Assembly: GCA_027579435.1 (NCBI GenBank)
Contig: JANBPK010000944.1
Coordinates: 18,905 to 82,904, forward strand
Origin: Candolleomyces eurysporus
Lineage: Eukaryota > Basidiomycota > Agaricomycetes > Agaricales > Psathyrellaceae
Length of the DNA stretch: 64,000 bases
Reading direction: 5' to 3'
Positions 35,369 through 48,200 of the stretch are shown here, piece after piece. The position numbers and the translations under genes were made by a program. A model generated the notes under the pieces. That model was not told where the DNA came from, did no database searches, and saw only the letters and a program-made list of their open reading frames with translations. Numbering within the stretch: the stretch's first letter is position 1; the number at the start of each line of letters is the position of its first letter.

Positions 35369-35464
35369 GCCGTACGGACCGCCAGTGAGAGTTCTCCTTG
35401 ATCAGAGGTCACACGAACTAGTTCTNCCCCCGGAGCCATACGGACCGCCGGGAAGAGTTCTACC
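35369..35464 (+). repeat. Short direct repeat around an 'n'
   Basis: GAGCC(G/A)TACGGACCGCC followed by GAGAGTTCTCC or GAAGAGTTCTACC occurs at about 35369-35399 and again at about 35433-35464. The unit spacing is about 64 bp, with an 'n' (35426) next to a C run between them. Its meaning is unclear. Confidence 0.4.
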
Positions 35465-36439
35465 GTGGACCCGTTCAGTTGCGTGGGGCTGGTATGCTCT
35501 AGGAGAGGTGAAAAAAGGGCAAAGAAAAAGATACCCTATTACACTAACTTTGGATAACACCTTCACAAATGGGTCGTTCGAACACGAATCGATCATTCAT
35601 CCTTCACGAGTCAAAGATACTTTATCGCTCGGGAGATGCTGTATGATCGCGTCTAGCTTCTTCGCGCGATTCTCGAACTTATTCCGAGGTCTCCAACTCC
35701 AATTTAGACAGTGATTGCGGCATTTCATTGGGAAATTGTAAGGTAGGGCTCACCAATGATATCAGAGATCACGGTGAAAGTAGCGGTAGTAATTTATAAC
35801 GATGTAAATCGAGAGATATGAGCTACATCTGCCCAACGGAGCAAATGGACGATGAATATGACAAGGCTTTGGAGAATAAGAGCGTTGGAAGCCTCAGGGA
35901 TGAAGGAACATATAAAAGTCAGGCTCGGCTGTGAGCTGAGAGGGGCACCAGGGCTTAGTACAGAAAAGGCATGGACAAAGCTCTCTGAAAAGTCAGCGAT
36001 AGTAGTTTCAGAACCACAACCGTGCTTGGCCTACGGTGATCCACGAAGAAAGTCTTCGTCGTTCAATTCTCGTCTCAATTCTCAACACATTTTTTTATCG
36101 ATGAGAGCGAGAAGCAGGAATGGTTAATCTATTGCTACTCCCAATTTGGACTGTTACGCTGGATTGTTCATATTCTTCCTCTTCCAAGCTCTCAATTGCA
36201 TCATTGAAGAGGTGGCAGGTTGTGTCGTAGCACTCGACACTGCCTCCTCGGTATAGTCCACATCTTCATCTCTGTGTGTTGAACAAGTTTCTCTCTATTT
36301 TCTTTCGAAAGTGGAGCGAGAGGCTCTCATCAACCACGGAAGACAGCGGTTTCATTACCTTGACCAGCGTCTAATAATCTGTGTGGCGACAGTGTCCACG
36401 TCCAGGAAAGCCCTAGATCTATGGGAATCGTGGTCATTT

Positions 36440-36620
36440 TGTATCAGACGATCGGGGCAAATAGCTTTTGATGTCGTATGTGTGGACAATTCAGATGTAG
36501 ATGTAGAAAAGCGACTCAAGATCGTCCAGATGGTCGTGGATGCTATAGGCTGATGAGTTGAAGGTGCTAAAGAATTCCCGCCACCGCAAGGAACACCCTT
36601 CGTCCCACCTTTTGCGCGGG
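36440..36620 (-). pseudogene. FunK1 kinase C-terminal remnant
   Basis: The minus strand encodes SIHDHLDDLESLFYIYI followed, after a stop, by VHTYDIKSYLP. These correspond to the HDHLDDLESFFYVYSYIIHVYD region of FunK1 kinases. No HRD or N-terminal part is recognisable around it. With the ACH1 fragment at 32515-33015 it recreates the tail-to-tail FunK1-ACH1 order in inverse orientation. Confidence 0.7.
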
Positions 36621-37605
36621 TCTGCGTTAGCGAGCTCGCGGTTCAAACACACAGAGAAGCCGTGGGGGCTGAGCTTGTGCAGTGATACTTTGGCATCGAC
36701 ACGAGGCTCGGCATCACGCACCCTATTTGACTCGGTGATCCATCTCCTCGGCCCGCTGTCAGTGGGCAGTTACCATGTTGTTTGTCAACTATGCTGACCA
36801 AGGGGACACCAGCGGGGATATATCTCAGAAATACTGGCCCGCTGCAGAAAAAGACAAGATATACTTACTGAGCATCAGGAGGCGAATCATAGGGCGGATC
36901 GACAAGCACTACTAGTCAGTCTAGTCTACGGCCCGGTTATCAAAGACCGTGCCCATCGCGATCGATTTTTTCAATCATAGTATATGTTGCTATTATTGTG
37001 CCTCGATGAGGCTGGTAGCGATTTATAACCAAGATCAAGGCAGGAAGTATTTGCGCTGCGCGCTGTGGGGCGGAGAGTGGGCCTCCCGGGCCCTGGAGCC
37101 ATAGCCTTGAGGGGCTAACAAGAAACAATCAGTCACAACAACACCACTGCGATCATCGCCACCACAATGCGTTCTCTTCTTCCCAATACCAATAGGACCT
37201 CTTCTCAGTCTTCATTGTCTTCGCTATACGTCAGCAATATACCCTTCATCTCTGGAACAGATTCTGCTAGGGGTAACCGCGGGTCATTGGGAAGACATGA
37301 TGAAGCAGACCCGGTCATTGTCACTTTGGTGTATGATAACAACGATATGCTGGGCCTCACGTCGTTGAAGGCTTACAGTGAAATGCGAGATTCATTTGGG
37401 CCTCGTATATCGCCGAATGGCTCGTTAACTGGAAGGTGAACAAATCACCCTCTTGGCATGAGGATGCGTCCGACCAATACTAGACGGTCCTAAATTGAAC
37501 ATGGGAGAACCTTTTAACATATCGCCACGTTCACTGGAAGCATTAGAACGGTGATATATAAAGGACTCGAGAATATCTCTCTGGCTCTGTGCTGTTCCAC
37601 TCAGC
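36621..37605. other. Intergenic with one anonymous small frame
   Basis: An ATG frame at 37167-37439 (90 codons, MRSLLPNTNRTSSQSSLSSL) has no recognised domain and ends next to a GTGAAC donor-like word. It might be a first exon, but no continuation is evident. Nothing else is seen. Confidence 0.3.
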
Positions 37606-39399
37606 ATGCTGTCGGTGAGAGTCTTTCGTCTTGTGGCTGCGGCCCTTGCTTTTCAATCCTCGCTGGCTCTTATCCGTTTTCCGTGCTCTCAACTCGTTAC
37701 CGAACGCTTTGACCCGTAAGCCCGAGTAATTGCTCGAACTTATCACAATCCTTGAACTAACGCCGCTTTGGCACAGTTTAGTAACCCCTGGGGTCGTTTN
37801 CCCCCCATCTTCACCAGATTGTTGGCGGGGTACGTTTCCCGTAAACTTCAGATTGACCAATCACCGACCCTCTCCACTTAGAACGCGTAAGTCAAACAAG
37901 GCCAAGCTCTTCAGGCTACTGAGCTCACCAAGCTGCTTTTTCACCGTGCAGCTTCAACCTCTCTATGCACCCTGACAATGACCTTCCCGCTCTTTCGACC
38001 TGTACTACTTGTCGATTTGTAGAGGACAAATCCAACTACTGGACCGCTGTCATGTACTTCAAGCATCCAAATGGAAGCTTCATTCGGGTAGGCCCTTGAC
38101 TCATTCTAACGGTCACATTTGAAGCGGATCTATCTCCCCTCCGCAGGTTCCTCAAGTTGCCAATCATAACACCGGGCCTGGGTATCAGAATGGCGGAATG
38201 ACGGTCTATTACTTCCAACCACGAGCTCCAACGAAGAACCTGAATATCGTCGCTTTCAGAAAGGTTAAGAACTTCACCGTCCTTCCTTGTGCTTGCCTCA
38301 CGAATATCAGGGCTTCCGTATGATTGTGGGACATCCTAATCGCAGGGTTAACGACATCAACCCAGATCTGACAGAAGAGAAGGCTACGTCATTCAGATGC
38401 TTCACTTCCCCCTCTGACTTAGGGTCTGGAACGCCCAGCGCTGGCCCTGAGGATTCCTTCGACCTCCCTAAGAAACCTTGTGCCGGGGGCATCAGATCCA
38501 ATATATTCTTTCCTCAGTATGTATACTCATATGCCTCCTGTGATCGTGTGTCCAAGCCCTCATATGTCTTTACCTCAGGTGCTGGGATGGTGTCAATCTA
38601 GATAGCGAAGATCACTCGGTCAGCCCTTGGTCCATACTTGAGCTTCAGCCAGTCGCTGATGCTCTCATTAGAGCCATGTAGCACACCCGCGTGGGGAAAA
38701 GTCGCCTGAAGGTCTCCAATTCTTCGGAACAGATTGTCCAGATACGCACCCAGTGCGGCTTCCCTTGCTTTTCCTGGAAATCGTTTGGGACACCCGACCA
38801 TTCAACGATCCGGCTCTCTGGCCACAGGATGGAAGCCAGCCATTCGTATTTAGTATGGGCGATCCGTAAGCTTCGCCCAGCTTGGACATTGCGGACTCAA
38901 GATTAACTGCATCATAGAACCGGATTTGGGCAGCATGCTGACTACGTCTTTGGCTGGGAGGGCGATTCTCTCCAGCGAGCCATGGCGGTGTGCACCGGAG
39001 GCGACGGCATCCCCACTAACTGCCCTGCCCTCACTGTCCAAGATATGGATAGTATGAACAGGTGCCGCCTCCCAGCTGTCGTTCCTGAAGTGGTTGAAGA
39101 AGCTTGTCAGTGACATTCCGTTCGACCCATAGTCCAAGCTGACCGACGATGCCCTAGATATCGAGAGGCTTCCAGGGTGCAATCCAATCCAAGATGGTCC
39201 TGCATCAGCGACTCTGATTCCAGATTGCGATGCTCCGGCGACGACTACACCAGCACCAGCCACGAGCGTTCCTCCTGCCATTGTCACACCAGCGTGGACT
39301 GTGTGTCACTCAGGCCCAGGCAGCGAGTATTTGGTCCCGAACTGTGACTCGATTCCTGTCACGACCTCCGTTCAAGCCCCAGTCGTGACGCCAGTGTGA
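37606..39399 (+). CDS. Secreted DUF1996 domain protein
   Basis: The ATG at 37606 starts a signal peptide (MLSVRVFRLVAAALAFQSSLA), then LIRFPCSQLVTERFDP. After introns the DUF1996 blocks follow in order: FNLSMHPDNDLPALSTCTTC, NYWTAVMYFKHPNGSF, PGYQNGGMTVYYFQP, GFRMIVGHPNRR, SFRCF, KPCAGGIRSNIFFPQ, CWDGVNLDSEDHSSHVAHP, CPDTHPVRLPLLFLEIVWDT, WPQDGSQPFVFSMGDP, GFGQHADYVFGWEGDSLQRA and NCPALTVQDM. The tail is Pro/Thr-rich (ATTTPAPATSVPP). Splicing at about 38615-38666 uses GTCAGC...TTAG, and one more small intron near 39060-39130 is needed before LPGCNPIQD. An 'n' at 37800 beside a C run blurs the second exon. DUF1996 proteins are extracellular fungal proteins of unknown biochemical role. Confidence 0.85.
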
Positions 39400-39902
39400 G
39401 CTTGCTGAGAATTCGAAATCGAATGCATGGTTTCATTGGTCAAATCTTATCGTATCTGATATGTTCTTCATCCAATCATACTGCTTTGAAGGCTTCACTC
39501 TTCCCACATCAGCGAGGATAGAGCTCCTGAGTGACTGTACCCGCGGCCCGGCCGGACTCGACACGGTCCCTTTGCTTGTTTTAGCGCTCGTCACCACCCT
39601 CCACAACAAATGATGTCAGCAGACGTCGCTATGAGCTCCAGTGCAATCAGCCTGTCCAGTTCGTTCCCTTCCTCCATGACTTACCAGCAGAAACCAGAGG
39701 AGCTTCGGATAGACCTTTCAAGACAGAGACTACTCATGTACGCTCACGATCACTCTATTCGCACTATTGACATGCCTCACTCCCAGCATCACGATTGATA
39801 GCGGCCCAGATGACCCACTTCCACGGTGCGCACATACAGTCTGCGCTTCTTATCTCCCTATTCAACTCTCGGTTTAGCTTTCATCCGAGGCCAAAGGCTG
39901 TG
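39400..39902. other. Intergenic between DUF1996 and metacaspase genes
   Basis: About 500 bp with only short frames (e.g. 39610-39798). This is probably the 3' flank of the first gene plus the promoter and 5' UTR of the second. An upstream in-frame extension of the metacaspase exon to 39795 lacks an ATG in good context. Confidence 0.4.
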
Positions 39903-42201
39903 ATGGTCATTCCCATTTACCATGACGAAGATGTGGTTCGAGATCCAACGCTGAAAGCCGGCGACCTTCGCAGTCATAGCAAATCACGAGGTACGTCATT
40001 TTTGTCGCTATCTCTGTTCTTCGCTCAACGCAGTCATCCAGATTTCTTGAAGTCCTTGACTCACTCTATCACCCACCGCCCAGGAAACAGGCTCAGGCGC
40101 CGATACTCCTCATATTCCCCTCCACGAAGGGAGCGCGAGTACTCGAGGTCACGGTCTCGAGCTCGATACCCAGAATATCAACGATATCCATATACCAGCA
40201 CCGAAGCGTCTTCCTTTGAACCCAACCGTGGACGCTCGCGCTCGAGGCATAGGTTATCTCACTCCTACTATCCGGCCCAGGGTTATGAAGATAGGGCAAG
40301 GCCACCGAACGACCCTTTAGCAATTAACCCTCCGAACTACCAGGTTCAGGCCACCCATCCGACGCACGCCGGGCACACGCCGTATGCCCCACCCTTGGAG
40401 ATCTATGGAGGCAATGCGATTGCAGGAAGCGTAGATAGTCGAGCTCGCCCCCCGAACGATCCTTTAGCGCAGAACCCTCCGAATTACCAGATCCAAGCGA
40501 CTCAGAGTCATGGAGTAGGCCATGCGCCGCTGTATCCTCCAACAGCGCATGGCCATGGCACGCTTTATCCGCCAACTGCCGTCCATCACTCGACCAGCGG
40601 TGGTCCCGTGGTTCCAACATTCGTTGCTGGTGCTGTTGGACCGATAGTCCCTAACATCATCCAGCATAGTACTTCGGGAACTCAGCATGACGCCTTACAG
40701 CAAGCTATTCAGGATTATTTGAGGATTCTGCCTACGAATCCTCGGTGGTGCGCGTCGAGGTGTAATGGGAGGAAGAAAGCTGTTTGTGTGAGTCTCCTTT
40801 TGAGCTCATAGCCAGCAGTATATATGATAACTCGCAATGCTACTGCACAATGCCAGATCGGTATCAATTACATTGGACAGAGGAATCCTCTCAAGGGATG
40901 TGCAAACGATGCCAGGGGTGTACGAGATTTTCTGATCCGTGAGTTCTCAACCGAGTTCTGTAACGTCCACTCACATCTTTTTCGGTGTACAGAGAGATAT
41001 GGATTCCATCCGCAGAACGTTCTTCTGCTGACGGATGATGACCGTCGAAATACTTTACCTACGCGTAAAGAGATGTTCAAAGCGTTCATGTGGCTTGTCC
41101 AGGGTGCACAGAAGGACGATTCCCTGTTCTTTCACTGTGGGTACCTTTCGATCATATGATTTTCCGACCTGGGATTGACGGAGATGCTGGGTCAGATTCC
41201 GGTCATGGAGGTCAATCCGAAGATGCAAGTGGTCGAGAGGCAGATGGCATGGATGAAAGTGGGTCGATCTCTTTTTACTGATTAAAATGGGTGTTCAAAC
41301 CATGTTCCTCAGCAATATATCCTGTTGATCATGCGAAGGCGGGAGACATTATTGACGACGAGCTTTATCAAGCTCTTGTTGCAAAATTGCCACCTGGATG
41401 TCGCCTTACGGTACGCTAGATATTGAAACTATGAAAGCCCTCAAAAAGACTCATTCCCCGCCTACTGCTCCTTTCCATCAAGGCGCTATTCGATGTGAGC
41501 CCGGTCCTTGCTGCATCGTCACGTAACGGATGCTCATTGTTTGCCTAAATACAAGTCCTGTCATTCAGGAACCGTACTCGGTAAGTGTTTTGGACTTGAC
41601 ACTCTGCAAGCGCCGCTAACAACCTATTAAAGATCTGCCATATCTCGTAAGTCAATTCGTGCGCGTATCTTGTGGCAAACAATTCTTATCTGTCTCGACC
41701 ATAGCACTCAGCGCACGGTCGCCTGCGAAACATGAAGCATATTTCAAGGCGAGCGCGAGAGCGAGGTGTAGGGCCGGGAGGAGACGTGGTATGTCTACTC
41801 AAAACATTCGACGAATTAGAGATATTGACGGATGACGGACGTTCAGATTTGCTTCTCTGCATGCAAAGATGACGAAACTGCTGCTGACACCTTCAAAGGA
41901 GGAGTGGCTGTTGGCGCCATGAGTCATGTGGGTCGTGGTCTTGCTACCTTTCTTCTTGGTCAACGTATTTGACACCGACGTTCGCCTACAGGCCTTGATT
42001 CGAACTTTGAAAACCAGTACAAACCAGACCTACGAAGAACTTCTTTCTCATCTCCGAGATATTTTGATACCTCAGTACGATCAGAAGGCCCAGATCAGCT
42101 CCAGTCACCCTTTGGTATGGCGCTTTTATCGTCTCTCTTGGAGTGACTACTCACGTAGATCGTCCTCCGCGCAGAATTTGAATGAGAAGTTTGCGATTTA
42201 A
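39903..42201 (+). CDS. Type I metacaspase
   Basis: A caspase-fold cysteine protease that cleaves after Arg/Lys and acts in fungal cell death and protein quality control. The ATG at 39903 is the first in frame before MVIPIYHDEDVVRDP; a more upstream start is possible. The N-terminal prodomain is Arg/Ser-rich (RRREREYSRSRSRARYP-like), then Pro/Asn-rich with two tandem units containing ARPPNDPLA.NPPNYQ. The p20 domain, across many introns, reads KKAVCIGINYIGQ, LKGCANDARGV, FHPQNVLLLTDD, then the catalytic His in FFHYSGHGGQ (Tyr codon split by an intron) and the catalytic Cys in ALFDSCHSGTVLDLPY. The p10 part has ICFSACKDDETAADT, GGVAVGAMSHALI and DLNEKFAI at the stop. Both catalytic residues are intact. 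Confidence 0.92.
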
Positions 42202-42750
42202 CTCGGGACAAAGCGTCAATGGTCGTGATCAAGCGACAAGCGACACCAACTGTAAATTTTAGCTAGGTATAAAGATAAAACAGGGCGTTCCATGCGACTG
42301 TAACTCCTGATAAGAGCTGAACCGGACCGTCCAAGCGCCCAATTAGCTATCTCCGTTGTTCACCTTATGAGAAAAACTTCACCTCGAAATGGGTGGTGTG
42401 TCCAAAGCGGACAGTTTGTTGGGAAAGAAGTGAATCCAAATTCTGTACTGACGAGCTGACAGATGACCGAAAGAGGCTGAGGGTGGGATGCCGTCAGTAG
42501 AATTGTTTCTTGAAGTGATCATCAAATGAAATAGATTCAGATGCAGTTATAACCGTAGCTTCCGGGTTTCTTTTGATGCCTGGAGCGTCGAAGTCGTCCA
42601 AGGGCCATATAAGGCCACCGATGAAAGCGTAGTTGATCTCAGCAGAAATTAACAGCTCCCTCGTCCTCAGGGGACTTGAAACTTCGGTGTTATAAAGCAC
42701 TTTTGTACACTTGGTGATGGTGAGGTACTACGAGGGCGAGATTATACAGG
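42202..42750. other. Convergent 3' intergenic region
   Basis: About 550 bp between the metacaspase stop and the stop of the second MFS gene. A 68-codon minus frame at 42494-42700 has no recognised content. Confidence 0.4.
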
Positions 42751-45236
42751 CTAAATTTGATATCTGAATTCTGGATGTCGGTACCCTAGATTCCTCAGCT
42801 CATCTTCGGTCTTACCCTCCATTCTGTGATCTCGCTCTCCCCTATCTCTTTTCCTATTTTCCCAGCGGATATACAAGGCTGTGGCGCTAACGATTGCACA
42901 AATGATTGACGTCGATGCAAGATTGGCAAGATTCCCTTTTCGGTAATCCGGGGCATCCGTTGGAACGTAGGTCCATACACTGCGAAAGGATTAGTGGGAG
43001 GCAAGACCAAAGCAAGTGGGATAGAACGAACGCCATGACTGCACCAATAGCGCCAATCCCAGGAATTGCGGCGGTAACGACTGCACGCATGGTATCGGGC
43101 GCTGAATTGTCTGTTCCCCAGGTCACAAGCTGAGTGAAAAATGCCGTGAATCAGAAAAGGTTTCCGACAAAAAGTGCACAAAAGGTTGCATACCATCGGA
43201 CCTCCGACAGATCCTCCCATAATCATCAAGAAGCAAGCAGCGTATCTAGAAGGTTTTCAAATTCAACCTTTGCTGAACGATTTTCTGTGGTCACGTCTCC
43301 TACCTCGCTTTCGGGTTGCGTGTTGACACTGACATCGCGTATCCAACGACGACAAGAAGCACGTTGTACAGCAGCGGAAGGAACCTCTTTTTGAGTCTAG
43401 CACTGATCCAAGCATTGAGGATGACCCATGCGGCGCTGGCAAGATATGGAGGGACAGTTCTTAACTGAACCTCAACGGTGCCTATGAGATTGTTCACTCT
43501 TCGGGGACACCAGGTAATGAGATAGATCTACTTACTGTAGGACCCCTCTATTGAAAGTGTGGTTGATTGTAAGCTTCTGTCATGGTTGAGTAAATAGTTG
43601 ACGCACGAGCTCGGATCACAGATGGGAGGAAGAGACTAATGCCTTGGAAAGACATGTTCAACATCACAAAGCATAGAGTGCATGCAATCGTCTTTCATGA
43701 GAGCGCCCCCAAAGTACGAGGGTAGCCTTAGCCTGCGACCAAACAGGGAGACAGAGGCCTCACTCACAATGGTGTTGAAGGATCGCAGGACCAGCCGTAG
43801 TGTTGTCTTCTCCTTCTGGCCCTGGCTCTTGACAATCTGGTCAGCATCGATACGAGCCATAGCAAGCTTCCTCTCCGCTTCGTTCAGTACTCTCGACTTG
43901 CTCGGGTCCTCCGGAACGATGAATAAAAGAACCACTCCGAATATCGTTGTGATGAGTCCTAAACGGAAGAGACCGGCATCCGAGTAAGTTCTTTATCAAA
44001 AGCTTCGCACTTCGAGAAATTCGTACCTTCGACCAAGAAGATCTGAAGACGTCCGTTTCAATATCATTGTTCTTCATCTTGTGAGTATGTTTGGATAGAA
44101 CGAGCTCACCTTCCTCCACGTCCTCACGCTTCCCATATCCGGCAACTTCAATAATCCAGAAGCCAATAATCCGCCGACTTGAGCCCACGCCACGACGGGG
44201 GCCGTCAATTAAGGGTCCAGATAAGGCTAAACATATTTGCAAGACTTACAAGCGCCTGCGATACTCGGGGCAACCCCGAAAAATATCCCAACTCGAAGGA
44301 CAAGCTCGTGTTTGCGATAGTACTGTCGATGAAGGAGATCTCGACATCAGTTAACGGAATAGCATATTAGCACAAACAATTACCCTCGAGATGATATACA
44401 CCAAACCAGACTAACACATGGCCGGCATCAGTCTATGGGAGAGATAGAAGTAAAAGATGACGTACCAGAGTTCCACCCTCCGTGAGGCCCAAAAAGACTC
44501 GGCTGGCAAGAAGTCCTGGCATGTTGTGCAGAAATGCCGAAGCCAAGGAGACGACACCGAATCCAATGACGAGGAAAGCCAACCATGTCGAACCAAAGTG
44601 CTTGAGAAGCAGGTTGGATGGAATGTCGGCAATGACATACTAGAAGGTGGGTCGATGAGCGTCGTGGTAGGGAGATTTGAAGGGTTTCAGTACTTACGAA
44701 AACGTAGAACGTCGTGAGCGCAATGTTGAAGTCAAACCCTTCCATACCGAGGTCTGCTTCGAGACCTGAGACAGCGTGTAAGTAATTGGGTAAGCCCCAC
44801 GGTCAGTGGCGGGAATACCTGCGACTTTCGCGTTCCCTGTAGAGTGCTCAGCGTTGGCAAGCGATTGGAAAGGAAAGGTATTGGGGCGTACCTATCGACG
44901 TCCTGCGTGGCAGCGAGAGGTAAGTAAGCCAGTTGTCCAGAATCAAGCAACGCTCTCGTACCTATCAATGAAGTTGCACATATCTACCAGAACGCAAACA
45001 ATGGTGAGCTTTGGGGCTCAATGGAGGAAGGTCATCGGTACCGAGGACGTACAAATGGCGGTGAAGAGCGGCAAAAGAATCCAGTCGAGCTTCCGTATAA
45101 GCTTCCGCTCAGCCTCCGGGTCGATCTCTGCAGTCTTGTCCTTGGGAGATGCCAGAGACGACGACTGAAGACTGCCAGCCTTTTCGACCATAATTGGCTC
45201 TTCCACCTTCTTTTCGTCGATCGGACTGCTACTCAT
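42751..45236 (-). CDS. MFS transporter, Dal5/allantoate-permease-like, paralogue
   Basis: The ATG at 45234-45236 gives MSSSPIDEKKVEEPIMVEKA, then EAERKLIRKLDWILLPLFTAIY at TM1. Downstream exons show EGFDFNIALTTFYV-type sequence, FIVPEDPSKSRVLNEAERKLAMARI (central loop), VEVQLRTVPPYLASAAWVIL, RNPKARYAACFLMIMGGS and TWGTDNSAPDTMRAVVTAA. The C-terminus EGKTEDELRNLGYRHPEFRYQI is nearly identical to the end of the MFS protein at 14716-17388. There are about nine introns at similar places. Probable import of small organic anions by proton symport; substrate unknown. It is convergent with the metacaspase gene. Frames look intact. Confidence 0.87.
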
Positions 45237-48200
45237 GATATCGGTCAACTGGAGGAGTGACAGGTCTTGAGTATTTGGGGAGAGAGACGAGAGGGGTCGG
45301 AGTATCCATTGAGGTATATATCTCTCGTTTAAATAGTTAAATCTCATCATCGGAAAACCATCTCATGACCTGGTCCAATTCGAACGTAAGGCACTGCCAA
45401 AACTCTTCTTCGCCTGTTCTGGGACGTATATGTCAAAAAGAGTCGTTGTACCCATGATATGAATGATGAGAAGGATCATACACACAAGAAGCTTATTTAT
45501 TTGATCATACCGTTGAGAGCCAATGAGGGTGGAGGATAGAGAGTGGTTGGCCAAGATTAGGATCCCCCGAAGATCTGAATAACGGAAGAAGCTCGCGAGC
45601 CCAAGAGCCGGACCTAGTAGAAAACTCAAAGCGCGACAGTCGTCTATGCTCGAATTGAGACATACCATGTGCTGAGGGAGCATGCGTGTCTGGGTCGGGG
45701 CGGGCTGGGGTAAAGATGGAGCGAACGCCACAACGCTGTCATTAATCAATCTCGCACTATTAATAGAACATAGGTGCCTAGTACTCAACCTTCGCTGTTT
45801 TGGCAAAAAGGGAGACCATGACAGGGAGACACGTATGAGCCCATAAGAAAGCCACGAAAGAGACTACTGACAGTTGTATTAAGCCGTGGGGTGAAGCGAA
45901 TTGGTGATGACATCGGCTATGTCACCCAATCCATGCTGGTCGAAAGATTCCGCAAAAAGCCTTCTCAGTATGGAATCTTCGGGACGAGAGCCCAAACGAG
46001 AAGCCACCAGGTGAGAGAATATATCCCTAGGAAACTAGGCTGCCGTATAATGGTCAAAGGTGTTCTAGTTCTGAGATTCTGAGGGTAGAAGACGGCTCGG
46101 CCTTTAGTGACAGATTACGTCTGTGATCGTTGTATGCAAGGGACGTCCTCATTGCATGGTAGCTTTGAGTTTTCCGACTTTCGCTGCGTGCAGAAATACT
46201 ACGCGATGCCTTCGATCTCAAGCGAAGGTGTATCCGACAATGAACCAGTAAAAACCCACCCGCACCAATTAGGCAATTGCCTTGTAAAATGACTGCCATT
46301 CTTCTCAGATCCCGAATCGCAAGAGCTGCCAAGACCCGGGAAGGCCTTGAATTGCCAGGGAAGGTCTGGATATATACAGCATAAGGGTAAGGCTGGAGCC
46401 AATTCGAAGTCGCTTTTTGCCTCGTTGTTGGACTGTGCATTAGTTATGGGGTATTTTCTCGCAAACCTGCCTTCTTGGACCCACCATTTACAATTCGAAT
46501 GCACCAGAACCATGCGGTACTGCGCTCACGTGCACTCGCTGACGATGGTCGGGAGGAGCGTGGTATTAAGCCTAGAACATGCGTGGACGACTGGGACCAG
46601 TTAGGAGACCTGCTATTCAACCTTGGACGGAACTGAAGACATTAGGACTGACTGGGCTCTTGTTTTCTGATGATCTTACATTCATTCAATGTACAAGAGG
46701 GTTCAAAGCGGCTACAACTTGCAGAATGCGGCCAGCACGTCCGATTTGAGCGAAGTTGCAGATATGATGTCAGATGCGACCACCAAACGAGTTAGATACC
46801 GGTTCCTGGATCCGCCTAGTCAGCGAACCGTCATGATACGGTTTTGGGGCAGACATTCGCCACATACCAGAACGCTATGCCTCCTCCTACCCCAGCGTTG
46901 CGCTCGTGCACCAAACAAAATGTCATCGATCTCAGCCACGAAGAATCTTCTTTCTCCTCTGGGTTCAAGGTCAAGGCTGTTTCCGATGTATACCCAGAAC
47001 GCCACCCGGCGGAATGCTCGAGTGCACCCTCAAGAACGTGATGGATCACACGAAGCAGATGACGGGTTCCGAGCGAAATATCTTCTCCCTCTTTCATCAA
47101 GTTCGAAAATCATGGTGAAGCTGCAAGGGCTCTTCTTCGACGTTTGATGAACCCTAAAGGTGGGCTGCCGTTCCGTATCGAGAAAGCGTTGGACTCTTGT
47201 CGTGGCCCAGGAAGCAAAATAACCCAGGCCAAGAGGAGAGAAGTTAAAATGGAGCTCTGTTCACGTCTAAAATGTGGAGAAGTACACGTTAGATGGTCAA
47301 TGTCACCTGTAGTGAGGATTGCTGAGCTTGGGAGACGGAGACAGACCGTGGGATTGAGAAGCGAACGGATATTTATATTCCTATCAAGAGAACATGAAGA
47401 AGTGAGCCCTTGAACGCTATCAGTAATATCGCTCCATTTGTGTGCGTGAATCACCAAGCTTCATGACATGTCTTCACATCCGGCACGGGATTGATAGGAG
47501 CATCTGTGTCACGGCGTGCGGTGTAGGAAAGGAAGTGGAAGGGTTGACACGAGAGCATCGACAAACCATCAGACATAGTAGAGAGAGCAATGGGGGGCAA
47601 TCAGAGCACAAAATCGAAACGCAGAACCTCCGTGGAAATGACAGAGGGAGCGGTGTAAGTCTTTCCAAAGAACCAGGCTCAAGACATTGCTGGTAAGATC
47701 TGGAGCAATTTTCTCGAAGATTTTGCGGAAGTTGGCAACCGTTCAAGCGCGAGACATGACACCTCGGACTCGAGACAGACTGAGAGCTTCGTGAGAACAG
47801 TCGAAATATCCCAAATTCCGGTGGATCGGGTTATCCCTGTGCATGCAAGAGCCAGTGTCGAAATTTTAACGAAGCGAGGCAATTACTAGCTGTGCTATGT
47901 ATTGGTGATAGAGATGAAACCGTCGTCAGGTTCAAGATCAGTTTTCATTAATGGCCTGCGCCATTCCCGGAGGACCGCAAGAAGCCAATTCAAAGTGCCA
48001 GCAAGACTTTTCGAGCTCCACAGTGTGACTGGTGGTCGAATTCCAGGACAGACGTGGAAGAGGAATATCGAAGACAGGCAGCCAGCGGGCGGACAACGTG
48101 TGAAGGAAGCTTGATGTTGTTTGTACACGGCCTGTGTACAAACAAAACTGCATCAGCCACGCTCCCTGTCTGGCAGTGTCACAGGGCCTCCTTGACGACG

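Noticed and set aside
45363..45806. DUF6534-type or receptor membrane protein
   Set aside because: Only one or two hydrophobic stretches in a single frame; exons could not be joined and no family motif was visible.
46689..47147. A 152-codon plus-strand gene
   Set aside because: No homology, no signal peptide, and equally long frames exist on the other strand; cannot be supported.
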